Source: Terrimicrobium sacchariphilum | GTDB lineage: Bacteria; Verrucomicrobiota; Verrucomicrobiia; Chthoniobacterales; Terrimicrobiaceae | Direction: 5' to 3' | NCBI RefSeq assembly: GCF_001613545.1 | Contig: NZ_BDCO01000002.1 | Span: 1,426,001-1,490,000, forward strand | Length of the DNA stretch: 64,000 bases | Shown here: positions 53,015 through 61,891 of the stretch, piece by piece | Layout: every line of letters starts with the position of its first letter | How positions within the stretch are numbered: the stretch's first letter is position 1 | The notes under the pieces: model-generated | Database searches by the model: none | What the model saw: only the letters and a program-made list of their open reading frames with translations | What the model was told of the DNA's origin: nothing | Position numbers and translations under genes: made by a program

Positions 53015-53764
53015 ATGAAATTATCCTTTCGTTCGCTGCTGATCGCTGGAGCCTGCCTGGCTGCCAGCGGAGTTTCCCATGCAACCAGTGTTGGCTACAC
53101 GGACTACTCCAGCCTTCTCGGAAGCAACGCCAGTTGGTCGCTTTGGGATGTCTTTCCCGGTGGCGGAGTTGTTTTCGGAAGTACGGTGGCTGCTTCCTTT
53201 TCGTCCCGATCTGATGACTTGGGAACTTCCAACGCGGTGCTTTCGGCGAGCTTCAGCGGCGGAAATCCAGGTGCCTTGCTGCTTGCCGACGCGGCTGGCA
53301 CGGCAAACAGCCAGCTCTATACCGGCGGAGCGACAACGTCTTTCACAGTCTCAGCCATAACGACCGGAACGCTCTCGACCTTTGTCCTCCAGGTGAAGCA
53401 AAACGCTGCAAATCCCAGTGGCGGTACGGATACCAGCGGCCTGACGAGCTACTTCACGCCAACACTGAACGGTGTTGCCTTTACCAATGCCACGGTCGGA
53501 TCAGCGTTTGCCGACCCCACCTCGGCTTCGACGAGCGACTGGGTGATCACGACGTGGTCCTGGTCTGGCCTGGATATCAGCGAGGGTGAGTTGATCACGC
53601 TCTCCTTCGGAGGCGCATTTGCCCACAAGTCTCTCGATGGCGTGCGTATTGACGCAGACGCAGGCCTGGCGGTACCGGAGCCGTCAACCTACGCCCTGAT
53701 CGGTCTCGGCCTCGGCGCTGTCATTTGGATGGCTCGTCGTCGCTCCACGGTTGCGGTTTCCTGA
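53015..53764 (+). CDS. PEP-CTERM sorting-domain protein
   Basis: 249 residues. A signal peptide (FRSLLIAGACLAASGVSHA) leads a mature beta-rich, Ser/Thr/Gly-rich region; the C-terminus is VPEPSTYALIGLGLGAVIWMARRR, the PEP-CTERM tripartite signal (PEP, hydrophobic helix, basic tail). Such proteins are handled by exosortase and appear at the cell surface or in extracellular matrix. The start follows the atzF stop by 48 bp, and exosortase genes are not in the window. Function is unknown. Confidence 0.85.
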   Translation: MKLSFRSLLIAGACLAASGVSHATSVGYTDYSSLLGSNASWSLWDVFPGGGVVFGSTVAASFSSRSDDLGTSNAVLSASFSGGNPGALLLADAAGTANSQLYTGGATTSFTVSAITTGTLSTFVLQVKQNAANPSGGTDTSGLTSYFTPTLNGVAFTNATVGSAFADPTSASTSDWVITTWSWSGLDISEGELITLSFGGAFAHKSLDGVRIDADAGLAVPEPSTYALIGLGLGAVIWMARRRSTVAVS

Positions 53765-53811
53765 GGTGTTGACTCTTACCATCGCAAATCACCGCTAATC
53801 TTTCGCAAGCC

Positions 53812-53854
53812 ACCGTAGGCGGGTGAGTGTCCGCCTACGGTAAACCTTTTTACC
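53812..53854 (+). terminator. Strong hairpin with alternative pairing before the pseudopilin-like gene
   Basis: ACCGTAGGCGG (53812-53822) pairs perfectly over 11 bp with CCGCCTACGGT (53831-53841), followed five bases later by TTTTT. GGTAAA (53839-53844) can instead pair with TTTACC (53849-53854), and the two helices share three bases, so they are mutually exclusive. The ATG of the next gene is at 53861, only 6 bases after. It may be a terminator or an attenuator-like switch. Confidence 0.55.
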
Positions 53855-53860
53855 TATCTC

Positions 53861-54727
53861 ATGTCGAAGACGGATCACGCACCCATTCATAGAGCAGGTT
53901 CCCCCCGGGGCTTCTCATTGATCGAGTTGCTCGTGACCATCGGCATCATCGTGACTCTCGCCCTTGTCGGTACGGGCATTCAGGGGACGATGGCCGAAAA
54001 GGCTGCCTCAGCGCAGGATGTCGCTGCGGGGAGGACCCTCATCTCGGCATATCAGGCATATGCTGCGGAAAATAGCGGTCAATTGCTGGTGGGATATCAG
54101 AAAGGCGCCCAGCCGGTGACGCTGCCGGACGGGAGCCAGATCAGCGGAGAAGCTGCCAGCCGCTATGTATGGAGGCTGGCCCCGTATTTTGACTATTCCA
54201 TCAATGGTGTGCTGTACTCCAAGGCTCGGGTCCGGGCACAGAAGGAGTCCGAGGATGCCGGGATGAAAGGATACGGGGAAAGTATTTCCGTGGCCTACGG
54301 GATCAATGCCTACTACGTCGGGGGATTCGTGGAGAATGGCGAAACGTCCATTCCGAGCGGTGATGTGGCGACCTCGCTTTTGCAGGTGGACAAGCCCTCC
54401 TCCCTGCTTGTCTTTGCGACAGCAAGGAGCAGTCAAGGATCGGGGCATTATCTGGTCAAGGCTCCGCGGTTTGTGCCTCGTGCTGCCGGGACGGGGGCAT
54501 TGTCGCAGCCGGACTGGCCGCAGAATGGCTCGGCGGAGTCGACGGGCAATGTGGACTTTCGCAATGGCGACAAGGCGATGTGTGTCTTCCTGGATGGAAG
54601 CATACGATCCTACAAGGTGGCGGAACTGACGGACATGCGCCTGTGGAGCAAGAACGCGGCCCGCGATGATAATCCGAACTATGCTCCCGTGCTCGAGGGA
54701 GGAAGTGGCGGAAGGGGAAATCGATGA
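53861..54727 (+). CDS. Prepilin-type protein coupled to a PEP-CTERM gene
   Basis: 288 residues. The N-terminus ends with SPRGFSLIELLVTIGIIVTLALVG, the class III prepilin signal, cleaved after Gly at about residue 18. The body has an MAEKAASAQDVAAGRTLISAYQAYAAEN helix and a middle part with YGINAYYVGGFVENG. The C-terminus shows VDFRNGDKAMCVFLDGSIRS, close to the H-x9-DG-type loop (here without His) of Planctomycetes/Verrucomicrobia pseudopilins. The stop overlaps the ATG of the PEP-CTERM gene by 4 bp, so the two are translationally coupled. Confidence 0.83.
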   Translation: MSKTDHAPIHRAGSPRGFSLIELLVTIGIIVTLALVGTGIQGTMAEKAASAQDVAAGRTLISAYQAYAAENSGQLLVGYQKGAQPVTLPDGSQISGEAASRYVWRLAPYFDYSINGVLYSKARVRAQKESEDAGMKGYGESISVAYGINAYYVGGFVENGETSIPSGDVATSLLQVDKPSSLLVFATARSSQGSGHYLVKAPRFVPRAAGTGALSQPDWPQNGSAESTGNVDFRNGDKAMCVFLDGSIRSYKVAELTDMRLWSKNAARDDNPNYAPVLEGGSGGRGNR

Positions 54728-57093
54728 TGATAAATCGTTGGTCAGGACTTTTGGCAGCCGGAGTGCTCGCGATCGGCGGCGGAGCGGCCCGGGCGGACTT
54801 TCTCTTCGCTCCAGGTAGTGGCTTTATCGAGCCGACGCTGAACTATGGTGGCTCCACCACACGCTACAGCGAGTGGAGGAATTTCTACTCCACGAGCACG
54901 GTGGGCAATCTGCCGGACTACTACGCGGAGTTTGGAGGTGTAAAAGTCGGCTCCGTGTGGCAGCCGACGCCTCGCCCGGTGGATGATCCGGATTTTCCGG
55001 CGCAGCCGAGCTACTATACCAGTGATCGTCCGAATGCTTTCTGGAACATCAACAATCCCACGATCACCCAGACGAATGCTGCGACAGGGTATATCAGCAG
55101 CACGGGGAACTTCTATGGGCTGAATGGAGCGCAGAGTTTCCGCCTCGACGACAACACCGCCGCGACGGATGACCCCTCGGGCATGCCGGGCTACACGGCT
55201 GGGACGGTGGTCTTCCAATTTCAGACGGACGGCCAGTTTGTTGACCTCGCGACGATTCGTCTCGTCTACATGGACGGCGGCATCGAAAAGTGGATCTCCG
55301 CCGCGGATCTTGATCGGGCAGAGATGCTACGGGAATACATGCCTCCGGAGGGGGCGAGTTCGGACCCCAGTTCGGCGGAAGGATATGAGAGTCGTTTCGC
55401 GATCCAGTGGAACCTGACGGGGCTGGGCATCTCGGACTACTCGATCGTCTGGGATACGGAGTCGCATACCAGCCTCCAGCAGGTCTCCCTGGATACCTCG
55501 GATCAGTATGTTGCCGCGATCCCAACGAGTCGGGAGTGGACTGGCGGGAGTGGTTCCTGGAGCGATGGTGCGAACTGGCTGGATCGATCGGCCGGTGGCA
55601 CCTATGGAACCGGACCGGTCGAGAATGGGAACGTGCGTTTCGAAAACACATCGGCTGCGCTGGTTGCGCTGGCGAGCAGCAAGACGGTCGGGGAGATCGT
55701 TTTCACCACGGCTAATGACCTGACCTTGGAGGCCGATGCGGGGGTGGCTTTGACTGCGAATACCGGCATCTCCACGACAGCGGCTGCCACGGGAGTGTAT
55801 TCCATCAAATCCGACTATGTTTTCGGAGCAGTCAATCTCTTTGACATCGCGGCGGGCACGGTCTTGATCGATGGCGATGTCTCGGGCGATTACGGATTTA
55901 TAAAAACGGGGAGTGGTGCGCTGGCGCTGTCCGGAAACAATTCGTTTACCGGGGCGATCGACATCCAGGCGGGAAGCGTGCGGTTGACCGGTTCAAACAC
56001 GACGACCGCAACGGTCAGCGTGCGTGGCGGGGAACTGTCGCTGGCATCCGGGACAGCGTTGACCACGAGCGGCGAGGTGAAGGTGGGTTTTGACAGCACC
56101 TTCTTTGACAATCCTGTTCCGGCGGCGCTGTTTATTGACGGCGCCTATACTTTGGGCCGCTCGATCCAGGTCGTCGCGAATAACTCCCAGGTGATCCTGG
56201 GCGCACGAAATACCGGGGGCCAGGACGCGGTTTATTCCGGAGCGGTCGGCCTCACCTCCGGAGCGGCGGATGTGCGTCTGCGCACGGAGAGCGCGACAGA
56301 CAGGGTGAGGTTCACCGGAGCGATGACCGGGGGCGGCACCAATCGCACCATGACGATCGACGGACCGGGCACGGTGATTTTCTCGGGAACGGCAAAGAAC
56401 TACAATGACGCGACCGTGGTCAGCAGCGGCACGCTGGTGCTGGAGACGACAATCGGCGCAGCCAACGGAACGGGATTTGGCAGCTTCACCGTGAAGAACG
56501 GGGCGGTGTTTCACATCACCTCGACCGGACGGTTGAATGGATTTGCGGGGGATATCTTTACCCCTCAGTCGGTTTTGACGATCGAGGCGGGAGGCAAGGT
56601 CAAAGGAGCCGGCGTCATTGCGCGAAAAGTCGCGACAACGGGCACGCTGAGCATCATCGAAGCATCGCGCAGTGAGGGAACTTTGACGATGACATCCCTC
56701 GATGCCAGCCAGGGTGTCACGTTCCAGTTTGACCTTCAGCAAACCGTTGACCCCGGGATTCCTCTTGTGGCGATCACCGGAGAGTTCAAGGGGAGCGTGC
56801 TGGATGATGGAGTCCGCATCGCCTTCTCAAACCTGGGATCGATCGAGGTGGGGCAGGCGTACACACTGTTTTCCTACGGCAGCGTGTCGGGGCTGACCCT
56901 GAGCGACCTTTTTCTCGTAAATACCGGATTGGTGCTCGATCAGTCCTTCGGCACGGGGGGCTGGAAGATTGAGAATGGCGAGATCCAGGTGCAGTTTGCA
57001 GCAGTTCCCGAGCCGTCCACCTTGGCCTTGCTGGGTATGTGTGGAGTGATGCTCCTGCTGTTTCGCCGAAAGATCCGCTCGCTCGCGTCGTAG
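54724..57093 (+). CDS. Large PEP-CTERM protein with autotransporter-type repeats
   Basis: 789 residues from an ATG at 54724. A signal peptide (SGLLAAGVLAIGGGAARA) is followed by a 240-residue region with NFYSTSTVGNLPDYYAEFGG and then many short beta-strand repeats of the passenger type (GSGALALSGNNSFTGAIDI, GRLNGFAGDIFT). The C-terminus is VPEPSTLALLGMCGVMLLLFRRK, a PEP-CTERM signal. The repeats are close to autotransporter-associated beta strand repeats, so it is probably a surface protein. Function is unknown. Confidence 0.85.
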   Translation: MMINRWSGLLAAGVLAIGGGAARADFLFAPGSGFIEPTLNYGGSTTRYSEWRNFYSTSTVGNLPDYYAEFGGVKVGSVWQPTPRPVDDPDFPAQPSYYTSDRPNAFWNINNPTITQTNAATGYISSTGNFYGLNGAQSFRLDDNTAATDDPSGMPGYTAGTVVFQFQTDGQFVDLATIRLVYMDGGIEKWISAADLDRAEMLREYMPPEGASSDPSSAEGYESRFAIQWNLTGLGISDYSIVWDTESHTSLQQVSLDTSDQYVAAIPTSREWTGGSGSWSDGANWLDRSAGGTYGTGPVENGNVRFENTSAALVALASSKTVGEIVFTTANDLTLEADAGVALTANTGISTTAAATGVYSIKSDYVFGAVNLFDIAAGTVLIDGDVSGDYGFIKTGSGALALSGNNSFTGAIDIQAGSVRLTGSNTTTATVSVRGGELSLASGTALTTSGEVKVGFDSTFFDNPVPAALFIDGAYTLGRSIQVVANNSQVILGARNTGGQDAVYSGAVGLTSGAADVRLRTESATDRVRFTGAMTGGGTNRTMTIDGPGTVIFSGTAKNYNDATVVSSGTLVLETTIGAANGTGFGSFTVKNGAVFHITSTGRLNGFAGDIFTPQSVLTIEAGGKVKGAGVIARKVATTGTLSIIEASRSEGTLTMTSLDASQGVTFQFDLQQTVDPGIPLVAITGEFKGSVLDDGVRIAFSNLGSIEVGQAYTLFSYGSVSGLTLSDLFLVNTGLVLDQSFGTGGWKIENGEIQVQFAAVPEPSTLALLGMCGVMLLLFRRKIRSLAS

Positions 57094-57159
57094 GTCGGAA
57101 TCCTGTCCGGCGCGTCGCATACCTAATTTCCAAACGATCCCTAACAGAGGTAACATGCT

Positions 57160-58212
57160 ATGAAAACCGAAACGGTTGAACTAAAGGACCAGTGGCGAGG
57201 ACTGCTGGAAAAAGAACCGAAGCTCCGCATCCGAGATGCGGCCACCAAGCTCGGCGTGAGCGAAGCGGAGCTTCTCGCGACCCGCTGCGGTGACGATGTC
57301 ACCCGCCTCGAGGGCGACTGGGCGGCTCTGATCAAGGAGTTTCCCCGCCTGGGTCGCATCATGTGTCTGACCCGCAATGAAGCGGCAGTGCATGAGCGCT
57401 ACGGCGAGTTTCGCCAAATCGACTTTTTCCACGGCATGGGCCAGGTGGTCGGGCACGACATCGACCTGCGTTTGTTCATGCATGCGTGGAAGTACGGCTA
57501 TGCCGTGACGGACCGCACGCCGGAGGGCGAGCGCCAGAGCTTCCAGTTCTTCGACAAGAACGGCACGGCGATTCACAAGGTCTTCCTGCAAAAGGAGAGC
57601 AACTACGGTGGATACGGCGAGCTCATGAATCGCTTCCGCGCAGTCGACCAGTCGACGACGCAGCCGGTCGAATCCGTGTCGGCTCCGCGCCCGGTATTGC
57701 CCGACGCCGAGATCGACGTGGCCGGATTCCAAAAAGCCTGGCTCGAGTTGAAGGACACGCATGCCTTTTACATGCTGCTCCAGCAGTTCCGCGTGGCCCG
57801 CGAGCAGTCGCTCCGCCTGGCCCCGGAGGGAATGACTTGGCGCCTTTCGCTCGATGCCACCCGCGTGATGCTCGAGCAGGCGGCCTCGCGGCAGCTCCCC
57901 ATCATGGTCTTCATCGGCAGCCCCGGCTGTATCCAGATCCACACTGGAGAGGTGACGAATATCAAGATGTTCGGCGCGGACTGGCTGAACGTGCTCGACG
58001 ACGAGTTCAACATGCATCTGCATCTCCCCCACGTCGCTTCTGCCTGGGTGGTTCGCAAACCCACCACGGATGGCATCGTGACCTCGGTCGAACTCTATGA
58101 TGCCGCTGGCGAGAACATCGCGCTCTTCTTCGGCAAGAGGAAGCCGGGCGAGGTGGAGGATGCCCGCTGGCAGGCGCTCGTCTCCGAGTTGCCGGTCAAG
58201 GAGAACGCGTGA
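57160..58212 (+). CDS. hmuS: Hemin-degrading factor (HemS/ChuS-like)
   Basis: 350 residues. Two homologous halves: about 1-170 (RDAATKLGVSEAELLATRCG) and 180-345 (FQKAWLELKDTHAFYMLLQQF). QIHTGEVTNIKMFGADWLNVLDDEFNMHLHLPHV is the heme-binding C-terminal pattern. HmuS/ChuS binds cytosolic heme and can open the ring to release iron. The start has AGAGG nearby, and the operon continues to hmuT with a 4 bp overlap (GTGA). Confidence 0.92.
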   Translation: MKTETVELKDQWRGLLEKEPKLRIRDAATKLGVSEAELLATRCGDDVTRLEGDWAALIKEFPRLGRIMCLTRNEAAVHERYGEFRQIDFFHGMGQVVGHDIDLRLFMHAWKYGYAVTDRTPEGERQSFQFFDKNGTAIHKVFLQKESNYGGYGELMNRFRAVDQSTTQPVESVSAPRPVLPDAEIDVAGFQKAWLELKDTHAFYMLLQQFRVAREQSLRLAPEGMTWRLSLDATRVMLEQAASRQLPIMVFIGSPGCIQIHTGEVTNIKMFGADWLNVLDDEFNMHLHLPHVASAWVVRKPTTDGIVTSVELYDAAGENIALFFGKRKPGEVEDARWQALVSELPVKENA

Positions 58213-59054
58213 GGGCGCTCGTTGTTTTGCTGGCCGTGGCTTTCGCACTCGAAAGCCACGCTTCAGACCGCATCGTGAGCGCGGGAGGAGCCATTACCGA
58301 GACGATCTATGCGCTGGGTGCGCAGGATGCGCTCGTGGCGGTGGATACCTCCAGCATCTTCCCGGAGCAGGCGGTGGCATTGCCCAAGGTCGGGTACTCG
58401 CGGGCATTGTCGGCCGAAGGAATCCTGTCGATGAAGCCATCCCTCGTGCTGGTGAATGCCGACAGCGGCCCGACGGAGGCACTCAGCCAGGTTGAGAAAA
58501 TCGGCGTGAAGGTCGTTCGTCTGCCCAATGAGCACACCGTGGAAGCGGCGGAAAATCGCATCCGAGTGGTGGGTTCCGAGGTTGGCAAGGCGGAGGAGGC
58601 GGACAAGCTGATCGCCACTCTGCGGGATGACCTCCGGGTCGCCAGCGAAAGTGCGGGGAAACCGGAGACTGCGCCGAAGGTGCTCTTCATCTACACCCGC
58701 GGAGGCGGGCTGATGAACGTCTCGGGAAAAAACACCGCCGCAGACGCGATGATCACGCTAGCCGGTGCTCGCAATGCCGTGACAGATTACGAGGGCTACA
58801 AGCCCCTCACCGCCGAGGCGGCTGTCGCAGCGGCACCCGACGTGATCCTGGTGACATCCAAGGGTCTCGAAAGTGCGGGGGGCATCGACGAGTTGCTCAA
58901 GCAACCGGGTCTCGCGCTTACCCCGGCTGGAAAAGCGGGACGCGTTGTTGCGATGGATGATCTGTATCTTCTCGGCTTCGGACCTCGGCTCGGCAAGGCC
59001 GCGCTGGAGTTGGGGCAGAAGCTCCGGGCTTCTCCGGGTCTCGCCCAGAAGTGA
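58209..59054 (+). CDS. hmuT: Heme ABC transporter substrate-binding protein
   Basis: 281 residues from a GTG at 58209, overlapping the hmuS stop. A short signal peptide (ALVVLLAVAFALESHA) is followed by the periplasmic binding protein core: IVSAGGAITETIYALG, KVGYSRALSAEGILSMKP and later RGGGLMNVSGKNTAADAMI. It is a class III binding protein of the HmuT type, which delivers heme to the HmuUV transporter. The overlap with hmuU is also 4 bp (GTGA). Confidence 0.92.
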   Translation: MRALVVLLAVAFALESHASDRIVSAGGAITETIYALGAQDALVAVDTSSIFPEQAVALPKVGYSRALSAEGILSMKPSLVLVNADSGPTEALSQVEKIGVKVVRLPNEHTVEAAENRIRVVGSEVGKAEEADKLIATLRDDLRVASESAGKPETAPKVLFIYTRGGGLMNVSGKNTAADAMITLAGARNAVTDYEGYKPLTAEAAVAAAPDVILVTSKGLESAGGIDELLKQPGLALTPAGKAGRVVAMDDLYLLGFGPRLGKAALELGQKLRASPGLAQK

Positions 59055-60103
59055 GCTCCGGCATCCGCCGCGGGCGGAGCCTGGTGGTCGCTGCGTTGAT
59101 CGTGGCGGCCATAGGCTCTGTCGTCATCGGCCTCAGTCTCGGCGCGGTGCGCATACCTCCAGGGGAAATCCTATCCATCCTCTGGGGCAAGCTGACCGGC
59201 GTCGCAACCCCGGGCACTCAGGATGCCGTGCTCTGGCATCTGCGTGCCCCGAGGGTGGTGCTCGGCCTCATGGTCGGAGCCGGTTTGTCTGTGGCGGGCG
59301 CGCTCATGCAGGGACTTTTCCGTAATCCGCTGGCCGATCCCAGCCTTATAGGCGTGTCGAGCGGGGCGGCTCTGGGCGCGGTCTTTGCCATCGTGCTCGG
59401 CGGCGTGCTGCTGCCGACGCTGCCGTTTCTGCATCATGCGGGCTTTCTTCCCATGGCGGCCTTTATCGGGGCATTGGGGGTGACGTTGTTCATCCAGCGC
59501 GTAGCCAATACCAGCGGCTACACGGCGGTGGCGACCTTGTTGCTGGCGGGCGTGGCGGTAAACGCCCTCGTGGGTGCGGTGATCGGCTTTGCCACCTTTC
59601 TCGCCACCGATGCCCAGTTGCGCACGCTCTCCTTCTGGACGCTGGGCAGCCTGGGCGCGGCGGACTGGACGATTGTTTGTATTGCCATGCCCTTCTGCCT
59701 GGGTCTGGTGGCATTGGCTCCGCTGTTTGCCGGGGCCTTGAACGCACTCTCGCTCGGCGAGGCCGAGGCGGCGCACCTGGGGTACGCGGTTGAGAGAATC
59801 AAAGGGCTGATCATTTTTCTCACGGCTGCAGGTGTCGGCGTCTGTGTGGCTTACACGGGAATCATTGGTTTTGTCGGCCTGGTCGTTCCGCACCTGGTGC
59901 GCCTCATGATCGGGCCGGACCATCGGTGGCTCATTCCGGGCTCGGCCTTGCTCGGCGCGAGCTTGTTGGTATTGGCTGATACAGCGGCCCGGATCATTGT
60001 CGCTCCGGCGGAGATGCCGATCGGAATCCTCACCGCGGCCTTTGGGGCGCCGTTCTTTCTCGGGATGCTCCTGCGGCAGCGCAGAAAGGCCCTTTGGTCA
60101 TGA
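59051..60103 (+). CDS. hmuU: Heme ABC transporter permease (FecCD family)
   Basis: 350 residues from a GTG at 59051. About ten hydrophobic segments in the FecCD layout, with LRAPRVVLGLMVGAGLSVAGALMQGLFRNPLADPSLIGVSSGAALGA near residues 57-110 and GFVGLVVPHLVRLMIGPDHRWLIPGSALLGA near residue 280. It forms the membrane channel with HmuV and receives heme from HmuT. The stop overlaps the hmuV start (ATGA). Confidence 0.93.
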   Translation: MSSGIRRGRSLVVAALIVAAIGSVVIGLSLGAVRIPPGEILSILWGKLTGVATPGTQDAVLWHLRAPRVVLGLMVGAGLSVAGALMQGLFRNPLADPSLIGVSSGAALGAVFAIVLGGVLLPTLPFLHHAGFLPMAAFIGALGVTLFIQRVANTSGYTAVATLLLAGVAVNALVGAVIGFATFLATDAQLRTLSFWTLGSLGAADWTIVCIAMPFCLGLVALAPLFAGALNALSLGEAEAAHLGYAVERIKGLIIFLTAAGVGVCVAYTGIIGFVGLVVPHLVRLMIGPDHRWLIPGSALLGASLLVLADTAARIIVAPAEMPIGILTAAFGAPFFLGMLLRQRRKALWS

Positions 60104-60882
60104 TCGAGGCGAGGCAGCTTTCCTTTCGTGTTCGCGAGCGCGAGCTGGTGCGGAGCCTGAACCTGCGGGTGCGACCCGGGGAGTTTACGGCGATTCTCGG
60201 CCCGAACGGCGCGGGAAAATCCACGCTGCTCAAGCTGCTCTGTGGTCAGCTCAAGCCGACGACCGGGACGATTTTTTTCGCGGGCAAACCGCTGGCGGAG
60301 TGGAGCGCGCGCGATCTCGCGAAATATCGCGCGGTACTCCCGCAGCAGTCTGCGGTGCCCTTTGATTTCACGGCGCTGGAGGTCGTGCTGCTCGGGCGTT
60401 CGCCCTACGGCGATGCAGGATCGCAAGAGGGCCTCGCCCGCGAGGCACTGCGCATGACCGATAGCGAGCATCTCGCCGACCGGGTGGTGACGACGTTGTC
60501 GGGTGGCGAGTTGCAGCGCGTCCAGTTTGCCAGGGTGCTGCTCCAGATTGGCTGGCGCCCCGTGAGCGATGGCCGCTGCCTCATGCTCGACGAGCCGATT
60601 TCCAATCTCGATCCGGCGCATCAGCACGGCGCCTTGCAGGTGGCTCGAAACATGGCTCGTCGCGGGGTCACCGTCCTTGTGGTGATTCATGACCTGAATC
60701 TGGCCGCTCAATACGCCGATCATGTCATTCTCATGAAAGAGGGTGGCATCGTGGCGGAGGGTGCTCCGGCCGAGGTGATGACGGCGGAGCGCATCGGAGA
60801 CGTCTTCTCGGTCCACGCCCGCATCACGGCGAACCCGCTCTGCGAGGCTCCGGCGGTTTTCGTGGAGCTGCCGCCCCGCTAG
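60100..60882 (+). CDS. hmuV: Heme ABC transporter ATP-binding protein
   Basis: 260 residues from the ATG at 60100. Walker A is GPNGAGKST, Q-loop region YRAVLPQQSAVPFDFTALEVVLLGR, signature LSGGELQRVQFARVL, Walker B CLMLDEPISNLDP and H-loop VLVVIHDLNLA. The Q-loop/HmuV spacing (VLLGRSPYG) matches heme transport ATPases. It energises HmuUV. The end overlaps the AraC-family gene by 4 bp in convergent orientation. Confidence 0.94.
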   Translation: MIEARQLSFRVRERELVRSLNLRVRPGEFTAILGPNGAGKSTLLKLLCGQLKPTTGTIFFAGKPLAEWSARDLAKYRAVLPQQSAVPFDFTALEVVLLGRSPYGDAGSQEGLAREALRMTDSEHLADRVVTTLSGGELQRVQFARVLLQIGWRPVSDGRCLMLDEPISNLDPAHQHGALQVARNMARRGVTVLVVIHDLNLAAQYADHVILMKEGGIVAEGAPAEVMTAERIGDVFSVHARITANPLCEAPAVFVELPPR

Positions 60883-61805
60883 TTTTTCTTTCCCTGGAGC
60901 GGGAAGACACACGGGCATGAGCCGAACATCTCGGCAAATGCCTTGGAGAAATGGCTGAGGCTGGAGTAGCCCACGGTAAAGGCCGCCTCGGTGACATTGC
61001 ACTCGCCCTTGCGTAGGAGCTCGGCTGCCTTTTCCAGCCGCAGGTTGCGCAGGTATCGCGAGATGGTCATGCCGGTCTGCTCGGAGAAGATGCGGCTGAG
61101 GTAAAATGAACTGCATCCGACCTCCCTGGCAAGTTCGCCGAGGGTGGGGGGATGTTCCAGGTCGCGCGCGAGCGCCTGCTTGACCCGTTCGACGCGATCG
61201 AGGGCGACGCGCTTGTGGCGCTGGCAGAAGAGTTCGCTCGTGGTGTCTATCAGGACATGAGAGACGATCTCGAGCGCCTTGGCGCGGAACCAGAGGGAGT
61301 TGATCGGTTCGGGAATCGGTGGGTGGAGGAGTTCTTCCGTTGTGCGCTTCAGGCGTTGGTCGAGCGGCGCGCTGCGGGTCTGTTGCGACGGCTTCAGGTT
61401 GCCGCTGAGAAAGGTGAGCGTTTCCCGGTTGAGATGACCTTCGAAGCCGGTGATGGCCTGGTTGAGCCATGGGCGTGAAATCTCAATGGTGAAGAAACGG
61501 TGCTTCTGGCCCGCGTGGCGATCCGCTGCCAGCCCTTCGCTGCCCACACTATAGTGGGCCACGGTCTGGGGATTGATCACATGCGTGCGCGAGGGACTCG
61601 TGCGCAAGGTGCCGCATCCGGCGAGATTAATACAGATCTCCAGGCTGTCGGGATGAAAGCTGCGTGACCAGTCGAGGGTCGTGGCGCACTCAAAATCATG
61701 CCATTCAATGCTCAGCCCTTCCTGGAAGCTCCCATAGATGCGCCTCCACTCCCCCTGGATGCCCTCCCAGGCGGGGCTTTCGACGAAGGTGGCTGGTGCG
61801 GACAT
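60879..61805 (-). CDS. AraC-family transcriptional regulator
   Basis: 308 residues. The C-terminal HTH pair is complete: LGELAREVGCSSFYLSRIFSEQTGMTISRYLRNLRLEKA and ECNVTEAAFTVGYSSLSHFSKAFAEMFG. The N-terminal 190 residues form a sensing domain with a WHDFECATTLDW stretch like those of siderophore/iron AraC regulators (PchR type). It is transcribed away from a Fur-like palindrome 14 bp upstream of its start and overlaps hmuV by 4 bp at the stop, so it probably controls iron or heme genes. Its own targets are not proven. Confidence 0.85.
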   Translation of the reverse strand: MSAPATFVESPAWEGIQGEWRRIYGSFQEGLSIEWHDFECATTLDWSRSFHPDSLEICINLAGCGTLRTSPSRTHVINPQTVAHYSVGSEGLAADRHAGQKHRFFTIEISRPWLNQAITGFEGHLNRETLTFLSGNLKPSQQTRSAPLDQRLKRTTEELLHPPIPEPINSLWFRAKALEIVSHVLIDTTSELFCQRHKRVALDRVERVKQALARDLEHPPTLGELAREVGCSSFYLSRIFSEQTGMTISRYLRNLRLEKAAELLRKGECNVTEAAFTVGYSSLSHFSKAFAEMFGSCPCVFPLQGKKN

Positions 61806-61819
61806 GGCTCGCCATTAAA

Positions 61820-61834
61820 TGAGAATGAGTCTCA
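61820..61834. promoter_or_regulatory. Fur-like operator (7-1-7 inverted repeat)
   Basis: TGAGAATGAGTCTCA is a near-perfect 7-1-7 inverted repeat (TGAGAAT, G, AGTCTCA; one mismatch), as in the Fur consensus TGATAAT-n-ATTATCA. It sits between the divergent AraC regulator (start 61805) and iscA (start 61892). Iron-dependent repression of the regulator, and perhaps of iscA, is inferred. Confidence 0.45.
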
Positions 61835-61891
61835 GTCTAGCAAGCGGGAAGTGATCTTGCGGGGAAAAGAATTCGCCCCCATATTGCGCGC

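Noticed and set aside
53765-53811. TTGACT...TAATCT as a promoter for the pseudopilin-like gene
   Set aside because: The spacer is about 21 bp, too long for sigma-70.
59851-61470. A 539-codon minus-strand open frame
   Set aside because: It crosses hmuUV and the AraC gene in another frame; the AraC-family frame has clear HTH motifs and the right start.
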